A stretch of DNA of 45,758 nt from Membranihabitans maritimus (GTDB lineage: Bacteria; Bacteroidota; Bacteroidia; Chitinophagales; Saprospiraceae), in contig NZ_JAJSLW010000030.1 in assembly GCF_021729145.1 (NCBI RefSeq), forward strand, positions 1-45,758, written 5' to 3'. Of this stretch, positions 1-9,310 are shown in pieces. The position numbers and the translations under genes were made by a program. Positions within the stretch are counted from its first letter, which is position 1, and every line of letters starts with the position of its first letter. The notes beneath the pieces are model-generated. The model saw only the letters and a program-made list of their open reading frames with translations. It did no database searches and was not told the origin of the DNA.

Positions 1-2
1 CT

Positions 3-1187
3 AAAGAATTGGAAGACCTTACCATATCATGTGAAGCGTATAACCTGTTCTACAAAGACGTAGTGGAAGAAGCGGCATCGTACAACGCTGTAGGCGGAAG
101 CATTTCGGATACGTCAGGTGTGTATGCGTCATTGGATGAAGCGTTTGGTAAGTATATCAAGACGTGGGTAAACAACCAGGGACAGCCTACGGACATAGAG
201 GGGAATGTATTTGGTGACAGTGTCCTTCAGTTTTACTACAGCACAGTAGTATGCGAGGAGAAATCGGTGACAGAGAAGATCGCAGATACCTTGCACGATG
301 GCACGATTGCCTGGATCACGAAAGTGCGCAAGGAAAGCTACCTGGATACGATACGTGAAGCGGGATACAACGGAGTGATTGGGGTAAACTGCAGTGCTAC
401 GTGTGAGCAGGATGTGTGGATTGATTTGGATGATTGTGGTTACGGAACCATCACGCGTAGGTTCTTCATCCAGGGCGGGTGCGGACCACATGCGACACCT
501 CCACAAGAAGTAGAGCAAGTGATCTATGTAGAACCGGCCTGTGAAGTAAGATTGAGCATGTTTGACTTGCCGTCGGATATAGGTACGAAGACAGAAGCCC
601 TGTGTGTAGCGAGTGAAGTGACGGTGAACAATTTACCGACGAGTTTGACGGGAGATGCGACGTTGTTGCCGCACCTGGAAGGCGCATTGTGTAATGCTGT
701 GGCAATCGGTCATGAAGACAAAGTGAGTCGCATCCTGGATGCGAGTGGTATGTATAAGGTAGAGCGTACCTGGGAATTTATAGACTGGTGTGATCAGGAT
801 TCACGGATCACGCATGTACAGGAGATCATAGTACAGGTAGACCCGGAATGTACAGAGCCGGATGTAGTATCGCGAGGACCGGACCCAATGGATGATTTTG
901 AAGTAGGGAACCGTGAGATCGGAGACGGCTTTAAATTACACCAAAACCGTCCGAATCCGTTTGACGGGTATACGGTAATTGGTTTTGACTTGCCGGAAGA
1001 TACGGATGCGCGGTTGACGATATACGATGTGACGGGCAAGGTATTGAAGGAATTTGAGGGTGAATACAAGAAGGGATACAATGAAGTCCAGGTAGCGCAG
1101 CACGAATTACCGATTACGGGCGTGATGTATTATCAGTTGGATACGGATAAGTATACGGCTACGAAACGGATGGTGAAAGTGGAGTAG
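3..1187 (+). CDS. C-terminal part of giant T9SS-secreted surface protein (5' end outside window)
   Basis: The reading frame is open to the left edge, so only about 394 C-terminal residues are present; the TTG at 9 is not a believable start. The last ~84 residues form a type A T9SS sorting domain: it begins near NRPNPF, continues through LTIYDVTGKVL and ends TKRMVKVE. This implies export through the Sec and type IX systems and anchoring or release at the cell surface. The part before it is rich in Cys, Asp and aromatic residues (for example WEFIDWCDQDS), as in HYR-like adhesins of Saprospiraceae. Codon use is distinctive, with many G-ending codons (acg, gcg, ttg, gtg, tcg), unlike most genes in the window but like the last ~500 bases of the gene at the right edge. 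A hairpin terminator follows at 1251. Substrate or partner unknown. Confidence 0.85.
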   Translation, partial: KELEDLTISCEAYNLFYKDVVEEAASYNAVGGSISDTSGVYASLDEAFGKYIKTWVNNQGQPTDIEGNVFGDSVLQFYYSTVVCEEKSVTEKIADTLHDGTIAWITKVRKESYLDTIREAGYNGVIGVNCSATCEQDVWIDLDDCGYGTITRRFFIQGGCGPHATPPQEVEQVIYVEPACEVRLSMFDLPSDIGTKTEALCVASEVTVNNLPTSLTGDATLLPHLEGALCNAVAIGHEDKVSRILDASGMYKVERTWEFIDWCDQDSRITHVQEIIVQVDPECTEPDVVSRGPDPMDDFEVGNREIGDGFKLHQNRPNPFDGYTVIGFDLPEDTDARLTIYDVTGKVLKEFEGEYKKGYNEVQVAQHELPITGVMYYQLDTDKYTATKRMVKVE

Positions 1188-1250
1188 AGATAGAAAGAAT
1201 TAATTGGTCCTGAGTTCTACTCGATATTCTGAAGTATAGTTTTAGAAATT

Positions 1251-1287
1251 AAGTGGGGTCCTTTAAAAGGCTCCACTTTTTTATTTT
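1251..1287 (+). terminator. Rho-independent terminator after the T9SS giant gene
   Basis: An imperfect hairpin of AAGTGGGGTCCTTT against AAAGGCTCCACTT is followed directly by a T-rich run. It lies 63 bases after the stop codon of the giant surface protein gene, which fits a transcript end. Confidence 0.7.
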
Positions 1288-1441
1288 GAAAAGTTTATTT
1301 AGCTGTTTCACTTGTAAAGCATAATAATATTTCTACATGAAAATTAAAATATTACTATAACATTTATACAGCGCAGTAGCTATATTTAATTTTTGAATTC
1401 CATACATGTTGGAACTTAAGTATGAGGTTAATCTATAGAAT

Positions 1442-1470
1442 AATCCGGATTGCAAAGTCCGGATTTTCTT
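1442..1470 (+). terminator. Second terminator-like hairpin in the 1188-1558 gap
   Basis: AATCCGGA and TCCGGATT form a perfect 8-bp stem around an 8-base loop, followed by TTTTCTTT. No gene is visible between the first terminator (ends ~1287) and this one. It is either a backup terminator or the end of a short untranslated transcript. The rest of the 371-base gap shows nothing else I can support. Confidence 0.55.
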
Positions 1471-1558
1471 TGATGCGAATATTGGTTTGTCATTTAGTTA
1501 GCCGTTTGGACTTTGCGGCTCATTTTGTATGTTTTGGTCAGGATAAAAAGGAATTCCT

Positions 1559-1978
1559 TCAGTGTTTTTCGAAAAGTTTTTCCTTCCAGGTATAGTTCAG
1601 GAGCGTAATGATAATAAAGGATAAAAATCCGCCGAAAACTTGCCCGTATAGTATCATCCTAATTCCGGCGTCTAATCGAGCGATCCAGGTTCCTGGATCA
1701 CTGTTTCCAACTTTTTGATTCCATCCTGTTATTACTCCGAATATCCATAAAAAAAGAATCATACTTAGGTAAAAAATCAAAGATTTGTAGGCCCAGTTTT
1801 TCCTGAGAAGGAGAATAGGATATTGGAAATAGATTATAGGAATTGTTATTAGCAGTGAAATACCGAAACTTTCCAGGGGATATCTGGAGCCGGATCCCTT
1901 TGAAAAAAGGAATAATAAAGCGGTTAATAAAGTAATTAGAACCAAATTGAAAATATAGAATTTTACATGTTTATTCAT
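1559..1978 (-). CDS. Small integral membrane protein, unknown function
   Basis: 139 residues with four predicted membrane segments at about residues 7-27, 37-56, 67-84 and 108-130, and a basic C-terminus. I do not recognise a family. It stands alone: the next gene upstream on the same strand (lone sulfatase) is more than 350 bases away and the gene to the left is convergent. The ATG start gives an immediate hydrophobic first helix after a short basic stretch (MNKHVK), so the start is plausible. Could belong to a DUF of small tetraspan Bacteroidota membrane proteins; this is inference only. Confidence 0.65.
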   Translation of the reverse strand: MNKHVKFYIFNLVLITLLTALLFLFSKGSGSRYPLESFGISLLITIPIIYFQYPILLLRKNWAYKSLIFYLSMILFLWIFGVITGWNQKVGNSDPGTWIARLDAGIRMILYGQVFGGFLSFIIITLLNYTWKEKLFEKH

Positions 1979-2333
1979 TCAACAATATTAGTATTGATTT
2001 GAGTGTGAATCGTATCCTGAATATACAAAGTTTCATTCCACTAACTTCTATAAATATGAACATCTGTCTTTTGACTATAAATAAGCATTATAGTTATTTC
2101 ATCCTGTATTCTTTTAATTGTAGTCAGGGAGCTTATTTCGATTGAAAAAAATGTTAGAAGGTTCTGCAATCATTATGGCACAAAAATAAACCCTTATTAG
2201 GTCTCCCAATGGAAAAGAGTAAGAGAATTGCAGAAGGACGGGCTTTACCTTGCCGATTCACCTCTCATTTCATTTAAGTAGTCAAATACTCATTGATTTC
2301 AGCTTGTAAAAAAGTGGTTTTCTAAGTATTTTA
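1979..2333. other. Intergenic stretch, no gene seen
   Basis: 355 bases, AT-rich, between the start of the small membrane protein and the stop of the lone sulfatase (both minus strand). It should contain the promoter of the membrane protein. I see no hairpin, RNA gene or conserved short ORF in it. Confidence 0.5.
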
Positions 2334-3803
2334 CTACTTTCCCCCCTGAAACATTTCTGACCGGAAGCGGAATACTTCGGATTCCGTTCGGGAATTTTTA
2401 GCAATTTCTGTTAGTTCCATTACTATTTCCGGATGGTCTTCAGACAAGTCGTTCTTTTCCCCTGGGTCCTGGGCAATATTGAAGAGTTGGATCTTTTCTT
2501 CATCCGGTTTAAGTACGTTGTAATGAACTAATTTGAAATCACCTTTTCTCACCGCAATTCTCCCTCCACGTTCGTGGAATTCCCAGTACAGGTAATCGTG
2601 AACTTTCTGGTTCTCTTCATTACCAGTAAGGATAGGTACTAAAGAAATTCCATCCATTGGGTGGGGCTTGTTTTGTTGGCCAGTCAATTCTAATATCGTG
2701 GGGTAAATATCCCAGAAAGCAGAGGTTAGGTCTGTAGAACCGGGTTGAACCGTGCCCGGCCAATTAAATATCGTAGGTACACGTATTCCTCCTTCGTAAA
2801 GATCTCTTTTATAGCCTCTATACTGTCCATTTGAATTAAAGAAGTCCGGATCTGCGCCTCCTTCCATATGTGGCCCGTTATCCGAAGAAAAAATAATTAG
2901 GGTGTTGTCCCGAATCCCCAAAGAATCGAGTACGCGTACTATTTCCCCGACATAGTCATCCAAAACTTCTACCATGGCAGCAAAAGCAGCATGGGGGTAT
3001 TCCTGGGAGCCATATCCGCCGTTTTTATAACGTTCGCCACTATCGACCCCTTCATAGGGCGTTTCTTCCCCGAATTTCCCTATGTACTTGTCTATGTAAT
3101 CCTTTGGTGCTCTCAATTCAGCGTGGGGAATAATAGTGGGGCGAAACATAAAAAAGGGTTGGTCCTTATTTTCTTTGATAAACTCGATGGAAGCCTGTTG
3201 GATAAATCCAGGGGCATAATCGTTTTCATTTGATCCCTTGTTCCCGGGTAAATCTACTTTTTTATCATTATCCCATAAGTAATAGGGGTAGTAATTGTGG
3301 CCTATACGTTGACAATTGAAACCATAGAAACGGTCTACGCCCTGATTCATAGGGTCCCCTTCTGAGCCGGGATATCCGAGACCCCATTTACCAAATGCGC
3401 CGGTAGCATATCCCTGGCTTTTGAAGAACTCAAATAGTGTAAATAGGGAATCCGGGATCGGGTGTTGGCCTTCGGGCTTTACTTCTTTGTTGCCCCGCAC
3501 ATAAGTGTGACCCGTATGTTGACCGCTGATGAGTACGGACCGCGAGGGTGCGCAAACAGTACTTCCGGAGTACATCTGTGAAAGGAAAAGCCCTTCCTGA
3601 GCCAGCCGGTCAATATTGGGGGTTTTAAATTTTTTTTGGCCGGTAAAGCTCAAGTCTCCGTAGCCGAGGTCATCAGCCAGGATGAAGACAACATTAGGGT
3701 TGGATCTTCTCGTGGCAGATTGCGTATCTTTCGATTGATTGCAACTGATTACTAAAGTCAGGACGGATAGATATGTAATTTGTTTTAAAACATTCATGCA
3801 CAT
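2334..3803 (-). CDS. S1-family sulfatase (arylsulfatase-like), lipoprotein
   Basis: 489 residues. Residues 1-21 are a lipoprotein signal with lipobox LVISC (Cys21), so the enzyme is probably membrane-anchored outside the cytoplasm. ILADDLGYGD (about 41-50) carries the first metal-binding aspartates, and CAPSRSVLISG (84-94) is the C-x-P-S-R sulfatase signature whose Cys84 is converted to formylglycine. FSSDNGPH later supplies the second metal-binding Asp-Asn pair, and a C-terminal DUF4976-like segment follows. It hydrolyses a sulfate ester, probably on a glycan; the substrate cannot be read from sequence. Translation could start at Met1 or Met3 (MNVLKQ), and Met3 gives the more usual signal peptide. 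It is not part of the fucose-linked sulfatase operon at 29.7-38.7 kb, and its flanking genes give no substrate hint. Gives off no divergent partner. Confidence 0.93.
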   Translation of the reverse strand: MCMNVLKQITYLSVLTLVISCNQSKDTQSATRRSNPNVVFILADDLGYGDLSFTGQKKFKTPNIDRLAQEGLFLSQMYSGSTVCAPSRSVLISGQHTGHTYVRGNKEVKPEGQHPIPDSLFTLFEFFKSQGYATGAFGKWGLGYPGSEGDPMNQGVDRFYGFNCQRIGHNYYPYYLWDNDKKVDLPGNKGSNENDYAPGFIQQASIEFIKENKDQPFFMFRPTIIPHAELRAPKDYIDKYIGKFGEETPYEGVDSGERYKNGGYGSQEYPHAAFAAMVEVLDDYVGEIVRVLDSLGIRDNTLIIFSSDNGPHMEGGADPDFFNSNGQYRGYKRDLYEGGIRVPTIFNWPGTVQPGSTDLTSAFWDIYPTILELTGQQNKPHPMDGISLVPILTGNEENQKVHDYLYWEFHERGGRIAVRKGDFKLVHYNVLKPDEEKIQLFNIAQDPGEKNDLSEDHPEIVMELTEIAKNSRTESEVFRFRSEMFQGGK

Positions 3804-3885
3804 GTACTTTGTATACGGTTTCTAAGTATAATACATGAAAGGTAAAAATAAAATTGGAAATGGCATGTAATTCTCCCCATAAGTA

Positions 3886-3918
3886 AAAGCCATTCCGCTC
3901 TTTTGCGGAATGACTTTT
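3886..3918 (-). terminator. Hairpin terminator downstream of the small secreted protein
   Basis: CATTCCGC (3891-3898) pairs with GCGGAATG (3905-3912), extended by AAAAG and CTTTT on the flanks. On the minus strand the stem is followed by a T-rich stretch, placing it after the stop of the gene that ends at 4016. Confidence 0.6.
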
Positions 3919-3957
3919 GGCATGAAAAGATTGTTACTGACTTAACTTCTTTTCCAT

Positions 3958-3980
3958 ATACCCCCGGCGAGCGGGGGTAT
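3958..3980. repeat. GC-rich perfect inverted repeat
   Basis: ATACCCCC (3958-3965) and GGGGGTAT (3973-3980) around a 7-base loop make a very stable hairpin in an otherwise AT-rich region. No T-run follows on either strand. It sits between the stop of the gene at 4016 and the terminator hairpin at 3886, so it may help end or stabilise that transcript. Confidence 0.55.
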
Positions 3981-4015
3981 CGGTATATTTTGTAAGATAT
4001 ATTTGAAATAAAGGC

Positions 4016-4351
4016 TTACTGAGTCTTGAAGTGTACCTTCATATTGTAAACCCTGTTGGCTTCCACATCTTCAGCCTGCGTCTTTTTATAATTAAGACGG
4101 GCTTTGATATATTTGTCAATTGACTTAGTCCTGGAGTCCGTTTTGAGTACTACGATTTCCCCGTCTGTGGTTACAAAGAAAGATATTCTTACACTTTCGT
4201 CAACCACTTTATCAAAATCGGGTTTTTCCAACATTTTCTGAACGGATTCCCGTAGTTGATTATTAAGGTCATACGTCGTAGCTGCATTTACTGTGGCAGA
4301 AATAAAAAATGCAAAGAGGATGGTAGTTGCGATTGATTTAAAAAATTTCAT
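4016..4351 (-). CDS. Small secreted protein, TonB-C-like fold possible
   Basis: 111 residues. Residues 1-23 are a signal peptide ending VNA before ATTYD, so the mature protein (~88 residues) is probably periplasmic. The middle (VRISFFVTTDGEIVVLKTDS) has the alternating pattern seen in TonB C-terminal-like domains of small Bacteroidota proteins; that is a resemblance only, and no energy-transducing membrane anchor is present. Divergent from the MscS gene with about 200 bases between, so the two promoters probably share this gap. Function unknown. Confidence 0.7.
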   Translation of the reverse strand: MKFFKSIATTILFAFFISATVNAATTYDLNNQLRESVQKMLEKPDFDKVVDESVRISFFVTTDGEIVVLKTDSRTKSIDKYIKARLNYKKTQAEDVEANRVYNMKVHFKTQ

Positions 4352-4552
4352 AGCTGGTAGTTTTAAAAAATTAATAAATATTCTTGTAAATCTGTTATTT
4401 CATTTTACAATTGTGATTTTCTGTCATAATTTTTATAATATAATGATCGCAGAGTTATCTAATAGACGGTGCAAACTAGCCATTTGTTGCAGTGCGAAGA
4501 AAAGAAAATGATTAATTTGATGGTTTTTAAGATAAACACAAGTAATTATTCG

Positions 4553-6184
4553 ATGAATAGTTTTAGATTTTTTATCCCATGCTTATGGTGGGTGTTTTTT
4601 ATTTTACTTCTAAATGTGGAGGTTGTTCGCGGGCAAGATTATCAACCCAATTTGTCCAGTCCTTACGATGCCGTAAAGACACATTTGTATTTTCTACAAA
4701 GCGATACGTATGAACCGGAAAAGGCATCGTTACCATTTAAGAAATATACTGAAGATAGCGCACAAGCTGTAGAGAATGCCATTAAATTAAAACAAGTATT
4801 GGATGGGATGGGGCTGTATGTCTACATGAATAAATTACCCAACCAAAGAAACTTTACGGATTCGACAACGAATCAACAGAACTATGTTCTTTTTCCGGAG
4901 AAGTTGCCCTCGGTTTACCTCACAAAGGAAAATGGGGTATGGGTATATTCCGAAGAAACCGTTGGAAATATTGCGAGCTTGCACCGCAGTGCGTATCCAT
5001 TTGGCACCAGCTACCTGATTAACCTGTTGCCCAGCAAATCCGGCACCAAGTTTCTCGGTATTTTTGTTTGGCAGATTTACGGACTTATTTGCGCTTTGTT
5101 ATTATGTTTTTTGTCTTATTGGTTATTCAAATGGGCCGTAAGGCGGTTATTTAATTTTATTACTAACCGATTCAAAGACAGCTTGCTGGCTATTAAATTG
5201 AAGGAAAAATCCAGTAAATTTATTAAGATCATGAGTTTGATCTTTGTATTTACTTTATTCAGGGTAGTCATTGCTTTACTGCAATTTCCAATAGAGGTGA
5301 GCCGCTTTATGATTGTTGGCTTAAGGATAGCAATTACGGTTTTATTTGTTTTATTGTTTATCCAACTGGTGAATTTCATAACCATTTATATTGAAAAATG
5401 GACATCGCGCACTGATAGCCTTTCTGACGATCAGTTAGTCCCTATCATTGATAGTATATTAAAGCTCATAGTACTTACATTGGGAGTGATCCAGGTTTTG
5501 CGATTGATGGACGTAAATGTCACGGCGCTTATTGCCGGGGTATCACTTGGTGGTTTGGCTATTGCACTGGCAGCACAAGATACGGTTAAGAACCTTCTGG
5601 GTTCGGTAACTATATTTTTGGACAGGCCTTTTCAGGTAGGCGATTGGGTCGTCAATGGAAGCATAGAAGGTGCCATTGAAGAAGTGGGGTTTCGAACGAC
5701 AAAGATCAGGACAGTAGATAGTTCTTTAATTTCTATTCCCAATGGTAATATAGTGAATAGTGCCGTGACGAATATGGGGGTTCGGCAATTCAGACTGTAC
5801 AATACTACCATAGGTGTGGAATATGATACCCCTGCTCAAACTCTTGAGTCTTTTCTTGAAGGCATTAAAAAATTAATACTTACTCACCCTAAAACAGATC
5901 ATGAAAATTACTGGGTTCGTTTTACTACCTTTAGTGACTCGAGTCTATCGATTATGTTCAGGGCCCGGATTTTTACCAATGATTATGCAGAGGAACAAAA
6001 AGTGAAAGAAGATCTCAATTTTGGTATATTGAAATTGGCGGAATCGATGGATGTTGCTTTTGCGTTTCCTTCAAGGACTATATATATTAGTAAGGGAGAA
6101 GGGAAGCCGGCAGCATGGGATGATGCAAAAGTAGATGATTTTTTTGAGTACTATCAAAAGTTTATAAATTCGGACCGACCTTGA
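4553..6184 (+). CDS. Mechanosensitive ion channel, MscS family
   Basis: About 543 residues from the ATG at 4553, chosen because it puts a clear signal peptide first (WWVFFILLLN...VVRG before QDYQ). Further in-frame starts lie upstream at 4469, 4508 and 4520, and 4508 has a purine-rich leader. After the signal comes a ~130-residue extracytoplasmic domain, then several membrane segments. The pore helix is glycine/alanine-rich (GVSLGGLAIALAAQDTVKN), followed by the MscS beta domain (FQVGDWV, VGFRTTKIRT, ISIPNGNIVN) and a C-terminal alpha/beta part. These channels open under membrane tension and release solutes during osmotic downshock. Only 13 bases separate it from the first PH-domain gene, suggesting a three-gene operon 4553-8316. 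Confidence 0.92.
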   Translation: MNSFRFFIPCLWWVFFILLLNVEVVRGQDYQPNLSSPYDAVKTHLYFLQSDTYEPEKASLPFKKYTEDSAQAVENAIKLKQVLDGMGLYVYMNKLPNQRNFTDSTTNQQNYVLFPEKLPSVYLTKENGVWVYSEETVGNIASLHRSAYPFGTSYLINLLPSKSGTKFLGIFVWQIYGLICALLLCFLSYWLFKWAVRRLFNFITNRFKDSLLAIKLKEKSSKFIKIMSLIFVFTLFRVVIALLQFPIEVSRFMIVGLRIAITVLFVLLFIQLVNFITIYIEKWTSRTDSLSDDQLVPIIDSILKLIVLTLGVIQVLRLMDVNVTALIAGVSLGGLAIALAAQDTVKNLLGSVTIFLDRPFQVGDWVVNGSIEGAIEEVGFRTTKIRTVDSSLISIPNGNIVNSAVTNMGVRQFRLYNTTIGVEYDTPAQTLESFLEGIKKLILTHPKTDHENYWVRFTTFSDSSLSIMFRARIFTNDYAEEQKVKEDLNFGILKLAESMDVAFAFPSRTIYISKGEGKPAAWDDAKVDDFFEYYQKFINSDRP

Positions 6185-6197
6185 AATAGTTAAAAAA

Positions 6198-6734
6198 ATG
6201 ATAGAACAACCGTCTTTTTCCAATCGTTGGGTGGACCCGGAATCCCTTCCAAGGGCCGGTGCCGAAGATTTTACGCCTGTGGAATCAGAATATCTTTATG
6301 TCCGATTAACTTCCGTATTGATCTTTTTTATTGTTGGTGGTGTCTTAGTGGCGTTATTTGTGCTTTTATCTTCCATGACTTTTTTGTGGAAAACGGTAAT
6401 TACAGGAGGGTTTTTACTACTTATACTTCTTTGGGGAATATATGTTTGGTTGGAATTTCGCCAAAGGGGATATGCTGTGAGGGAGCAGGATGTGTCCTAT
6501 CGCAGGGGGTTGATTTTTAGGACCCGACAGTACTTGCCATTCCGTAGGATCCAACACTGCAAAATTTCAGAAAGTATGCTGGAGCGTTTATTCAATTTCG
6601 CTACAATTGTAGTTTCAGCGGCGGGAGACGATATTGTCATTAATGGGCTAAGGCCGGAAGTAGCACAGTCTTTGCAGACTATGATCAATGACAAGGTTGA
6701 TCAACTAAACAAGGAAATGAAGAATGGAGAATAA
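6198..6734 (+). CDS. PH domain-containing membrane protein, YdbS-like
   Basis: 178 residues. Two membrane helices lie at about residues 35-57 and 62-85. They are followed by a bacterial PH-like domain (bPH_2) around residues 92-165, recognisable by RRGLIFRTRQYLPFRRIQH and the following aliphatic strands ending in a DDIVINGL-like segment. In Bacillus the YdbS/YdbT pair contributes to resistance to extracellular antimicrobial products; the molecular role of the domain is unclear. The gene overlaps the next one by 11 bases, the usual arrangement for this pair, so both are very probably co-translated. Confidence 0.85.
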   Translation: MIEQPSFSNRWVDPESLPRAGAEDFTPVESEYLYVRLTSVLIFFIVGGVLVALFVLLSSMTFLWKTVITGGFLLLILLWGIYVWLEFRQRGYAVREQDVSYRRGLIFRTRQYLPFRRIQHCKISESMLERLFNFATIVVSAAGDDIVINGLRPEVAQSLQTMINDKVDQLNKEMKNGE

Positions 6735-8316
6735 CCTGTGGAAACGGCTTGCCAGGCCAGCGGTTTTTGTGGAGATCATTTCCGCTATCCGGAGTTATGC
6801 ACTTATTATATTGTATTTTGCGTACCGTGCGTATAATCGCGCTGAAGAGATTTCAATATTTAATAGTTTTGATCTTTTCCTGGACTTTCTGTTCAATGTT
6901 ATTCCGGCATTTCTAGTCATTATTTCAGGGGTGATGGAATACAGGAAGTTTAAATATCAACTAACAGAAGATTATATGATGATCCATAGGGGGTGGATCA
7001 GAAGGGAGAAAAAGAGTATCCCTATCGATAAAATTCAATCGGTACAGGTAGAACAAAATTGGTTGTATCGAATGTTGAATATTTATCTTGTAAAAGTGGA
7101 TACTATCGGGGAAAGTGATGTAGAGGTAGAGGTCGGAGGAGTGAGAAAAGAAGAAGCATTCCAGCTTAAGCAAAGGGTTCAGACCCTCAAATCCCAAATC
7201 AGGGAAGAAGACCCGGAAATGGCAGCAAAAGAAGAGGAGGAAGATGTTTATCGATATGAACTTACCAATAAACAAATTACCCGGTATGCAGTAACAGAAA
7301 ATCTGCTTTGGGTGTTTTTGCCTATTGTTCTTACGGGTATTTTGATCTACCGGTTGTATGCCATGACGGACCTTAGCCAATTTAATTTTGCCCTGATATT
7401 CCAATTGTTGTTTGGAGACTATGATGCAATAGATGTTGAGGGAGGAAAGGCAGATGTAACCATTTCTTATGTATTGTTGTATATGCTACTTATCGGAAGT
7501 TTTTCTTCTTCGCTTATATTTTTCAACCGGATACTCGGGTTGTTCAAATATAAATTGATTATGAGGACGTCAGAGATTTTTATCCAAAGAGGGTTGATTA
7601 ATAAATTCGAAACCATCATCCCCAAAAGGAAGATTCAATATATTACCTGGTATACTAATTTAATCCGTCGTCGACTGGGGATTTATACGTTGAATTATAA
7701 ATATGCAGGTTCACGGAGGACATTGGGGGCAGATGCTATTGTTCCATTTTTTGATGAAGGGATGCTTCCGGAGTTAATATCACCATACCATAAAGTGGAC
7801 TTTCTCAAAAGGGGTGAAAATAATATGGAAGGTGACCACGAAGCAAATATGAGATATAATAATTCCATTAGCAGTTACCTAGGCCAGCCCACACAAATAG
7901 ACAAATCCTACATTGCCAGAAATTTTATTTTTGTAAAACTTCCCCTTTCTTTAGCACTGATTATATTGAGCTATTGGGTGCATCCCTATCTTTTTTATTT
8001 CTCTTTCTTGATACCGGTTTATTTTATATTTCACAATATATGGTTTGCCAGGAATTTCCATATCTGGCTTTTACCTGAGTATATTATTATTAAAAAAGGA
8101 GTGTGGGGTAGAAGACATTTTATAGTCAAATGGGAAAAATTGCAGAAGTTGACACTGCTGAGAACTCCCTATCAGCGCAGGAGTAATTTATCCAACCTGA
8201 TACTTTGTACGGCATCTTCCAATATATTTATTCCTTATATCCCTCTTGATACAGCTGAAGAAATAAAGGATTACGGACTGTATAAAACCGAAAGAAGTAT
8301 TACGTTTTTATTTTAA
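6724..8316 (+). CDS. PH domain-containing membrane protein, YdbT-like
   Basis: 530 residues. The pattern of two membrane helices followed by a bPH_2 domain occurs about three times: helices in 17-68 with PH ~70-155, helices 190-270 with PH ~275-350, and helices 398-440 with PH ~445-525. Characteristic stretches are HRGWIRREKKSIPIDKIQSV, QRGLINKFETIIPKRKIQY and IIKKGVWGRRHFIVKWEKLQ. This triple repeat matches YdbT, partner of YdbS just upstream (11-base overlap). Its stop codon shares the bases TTAA with the stop codon of the convergent haem-binding gene. Confidence 0.87.
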   Translation: MENNLWKRLARPAVFVEIISAIRSYALIILYFAYRAYNRAEEISIFNSFDLFLDFLFNVIPAFLVIISGVMEYRKFKYQLTEDYMMIHRGWIRREKKSIPIDKIQSVQVEQNWLYRMLNIYLVKVDTIGESDVEVEVGGVRKEEAFQLKQRVQTLKSQIREEDPEMAAKEEEEDVYRYELTNKQITRYAVTENLLWVFLPIVLTGILIYRLYAMTDLSQFNFALIFQLLFGDYDAIDVEGGKADVTISYVLLYMLLIGSFSSSLIFFNRILGLFKYKLIMRTSEIFIQRGLINKFETIIPKRKIQYITWYTNLIRRRLGIYTLNYKYAGSRRTLGADAIVPFFDEGMLPELISPYHKVDFLKRGENNMEGDHEANMRYNNSISSYLGQPTQIDKSYIARNFIFVKLPLSLALIILSYWVHPYLFYFSFLIPVYFIFHNIWFARNFHIWLLPEYIIIKKGVWGRRHFIVKWEKLQKLTLLRTPYQRRSNLSNLILCTASSNIFIPYIPLDTAEEIKDYGLYKTERSITFLF

Positions 8317-8765
8317 TGCCCTCCCTGTTGCTGTAGTTCCTTAAAGAATCCTACCAGGGTCATTCTTTGATCTTCAGAAAGCCGGGCATTTTTATGGACC
8401 CAGGTGTAAGAAGTAAGAGGCATTTCTTTATCCTCTATTAGTTCTACCGCTTCTTCTGCCTTGTGGGCGGCTCGGTCTGCGGGATATTGGGCCCATGTAG
8501 AGAAATTTAATTCGTCCCTTCCGTGATTAATATGGTCTTGCAACCAAAAATTTACCGGGGCAATTTTGTAGTACCACGGGTAAGTTGTTTCATATGAATG
8601 ACAATCATAACAAGCGCCCTTGACTAATGTCTGAACTTTTGTGGAACTCTCTTCTGTATTGAATATGTCATCATTCGCATCGTATGGCGGAATGTCATCA
8701 TTTACCGGTATAAACTGGATAACAACCAGAGCGATTAATAAAATCCATAAAATTTTTCGAGCCAT
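8313..8765 (-). CDS. Haem-binding domain protein (haem_bd family)
   Basis: 150 residues from the ATG at 8765, which begins with a basic stretch and one hydrophobic helix (KILWILLIALVVIQF); an in-frame ATG at 8801 would add a hydrophobic but less signal-like leader. The only c-type haem motif is CYDCH (residues 52-56), followed by ETTYPWYYKIAP and HINHGRDELNFSTW, which are typical of the haem_bd family, and a C-terminal SEDQR segment. It is probably a membrane-tethered periplasmic protein with one covalently bound haem. Members are often found as electron carriers or as domains fused to other redox proteins; the partner is not visible here. Convergent with, and overlapping, the PH-domain gene by four bases. 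Confidence 0.88.
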   Translation of the reverse strand: MARKILWILLIALVVIQFIPVNDDIPPYDANDDIFNTEESSTKVQTLVKGACYDCHSYETTYPWYYKIAPVNFWLQDHINHGRDELNFSTWAQYPADRAAHKAEEAVELIEDKEMPLTSYTWVHKNARLSEDQRMTLVGFFKELQQQGGH

Positions 8766-9310
8766 AGTGTTGATAATTTTCAAACTTATTAATAGATCCA
8801 ATATTAGACTCCAAAAGACAAATTTAATTTAATACTACTTTAGATTTTTAGATATATGTCCCAGATTTACCTAAAAGACCATTCTCGTCTGAAATCAAAT
8901 TTGTTCTTTTTCTAATAATGAAACGAAAACAAGATATTAAAGTGTTTTTAAAAATTTATATCAATTAATTGAACGATAGTATGAGGATTTATTTTAAATG
9001 AATAATAAAAACATATTTAATTTCAATTTCTACTTGAATCGTTAGGTTTAGAATTTTACAACTGCTCGACTGAGTTCACACCTGGGTCCTTCGCGTTGTC
9101 CAACGTATCTTTTTGTGATTTTTAACTCCTTCCCAACGATCTCCTGAGATTCCGAATGAAGGTTGAATCCGAAAAGTATTTGGTAATTTATACAAACTCT
9201 ATATGCTCAGGAAAATACAAAAAATTAAGGAAATTATCAACGAAATTATCGGCCAATTAAACCGTAATGCACAAATTGTAATATTACCGGTTTTTGTATA
9301 CCTTTATTAG
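8766..9310. other. Intergenic stretch, promoter region of two divergent genes
   Basis: 545 bases between divergent haem-binding and ribonuclease HII genes. Very AT-rich between 8820 and 9060, more mixed at 9060-9180. I looked for a tRNA at 9060-9180 because of a GGTTGAATCC-like string and found no matching acceptor stem. No short ORF is convincing. Confidence 0.5.

Noticed and set aside
9060-9180. Possible tRNA (GGTTGAATCC resembling a T-loop)
   Set aside because: No pairing acceptor stem, no D-arm and no anticodon arm at the right distances.
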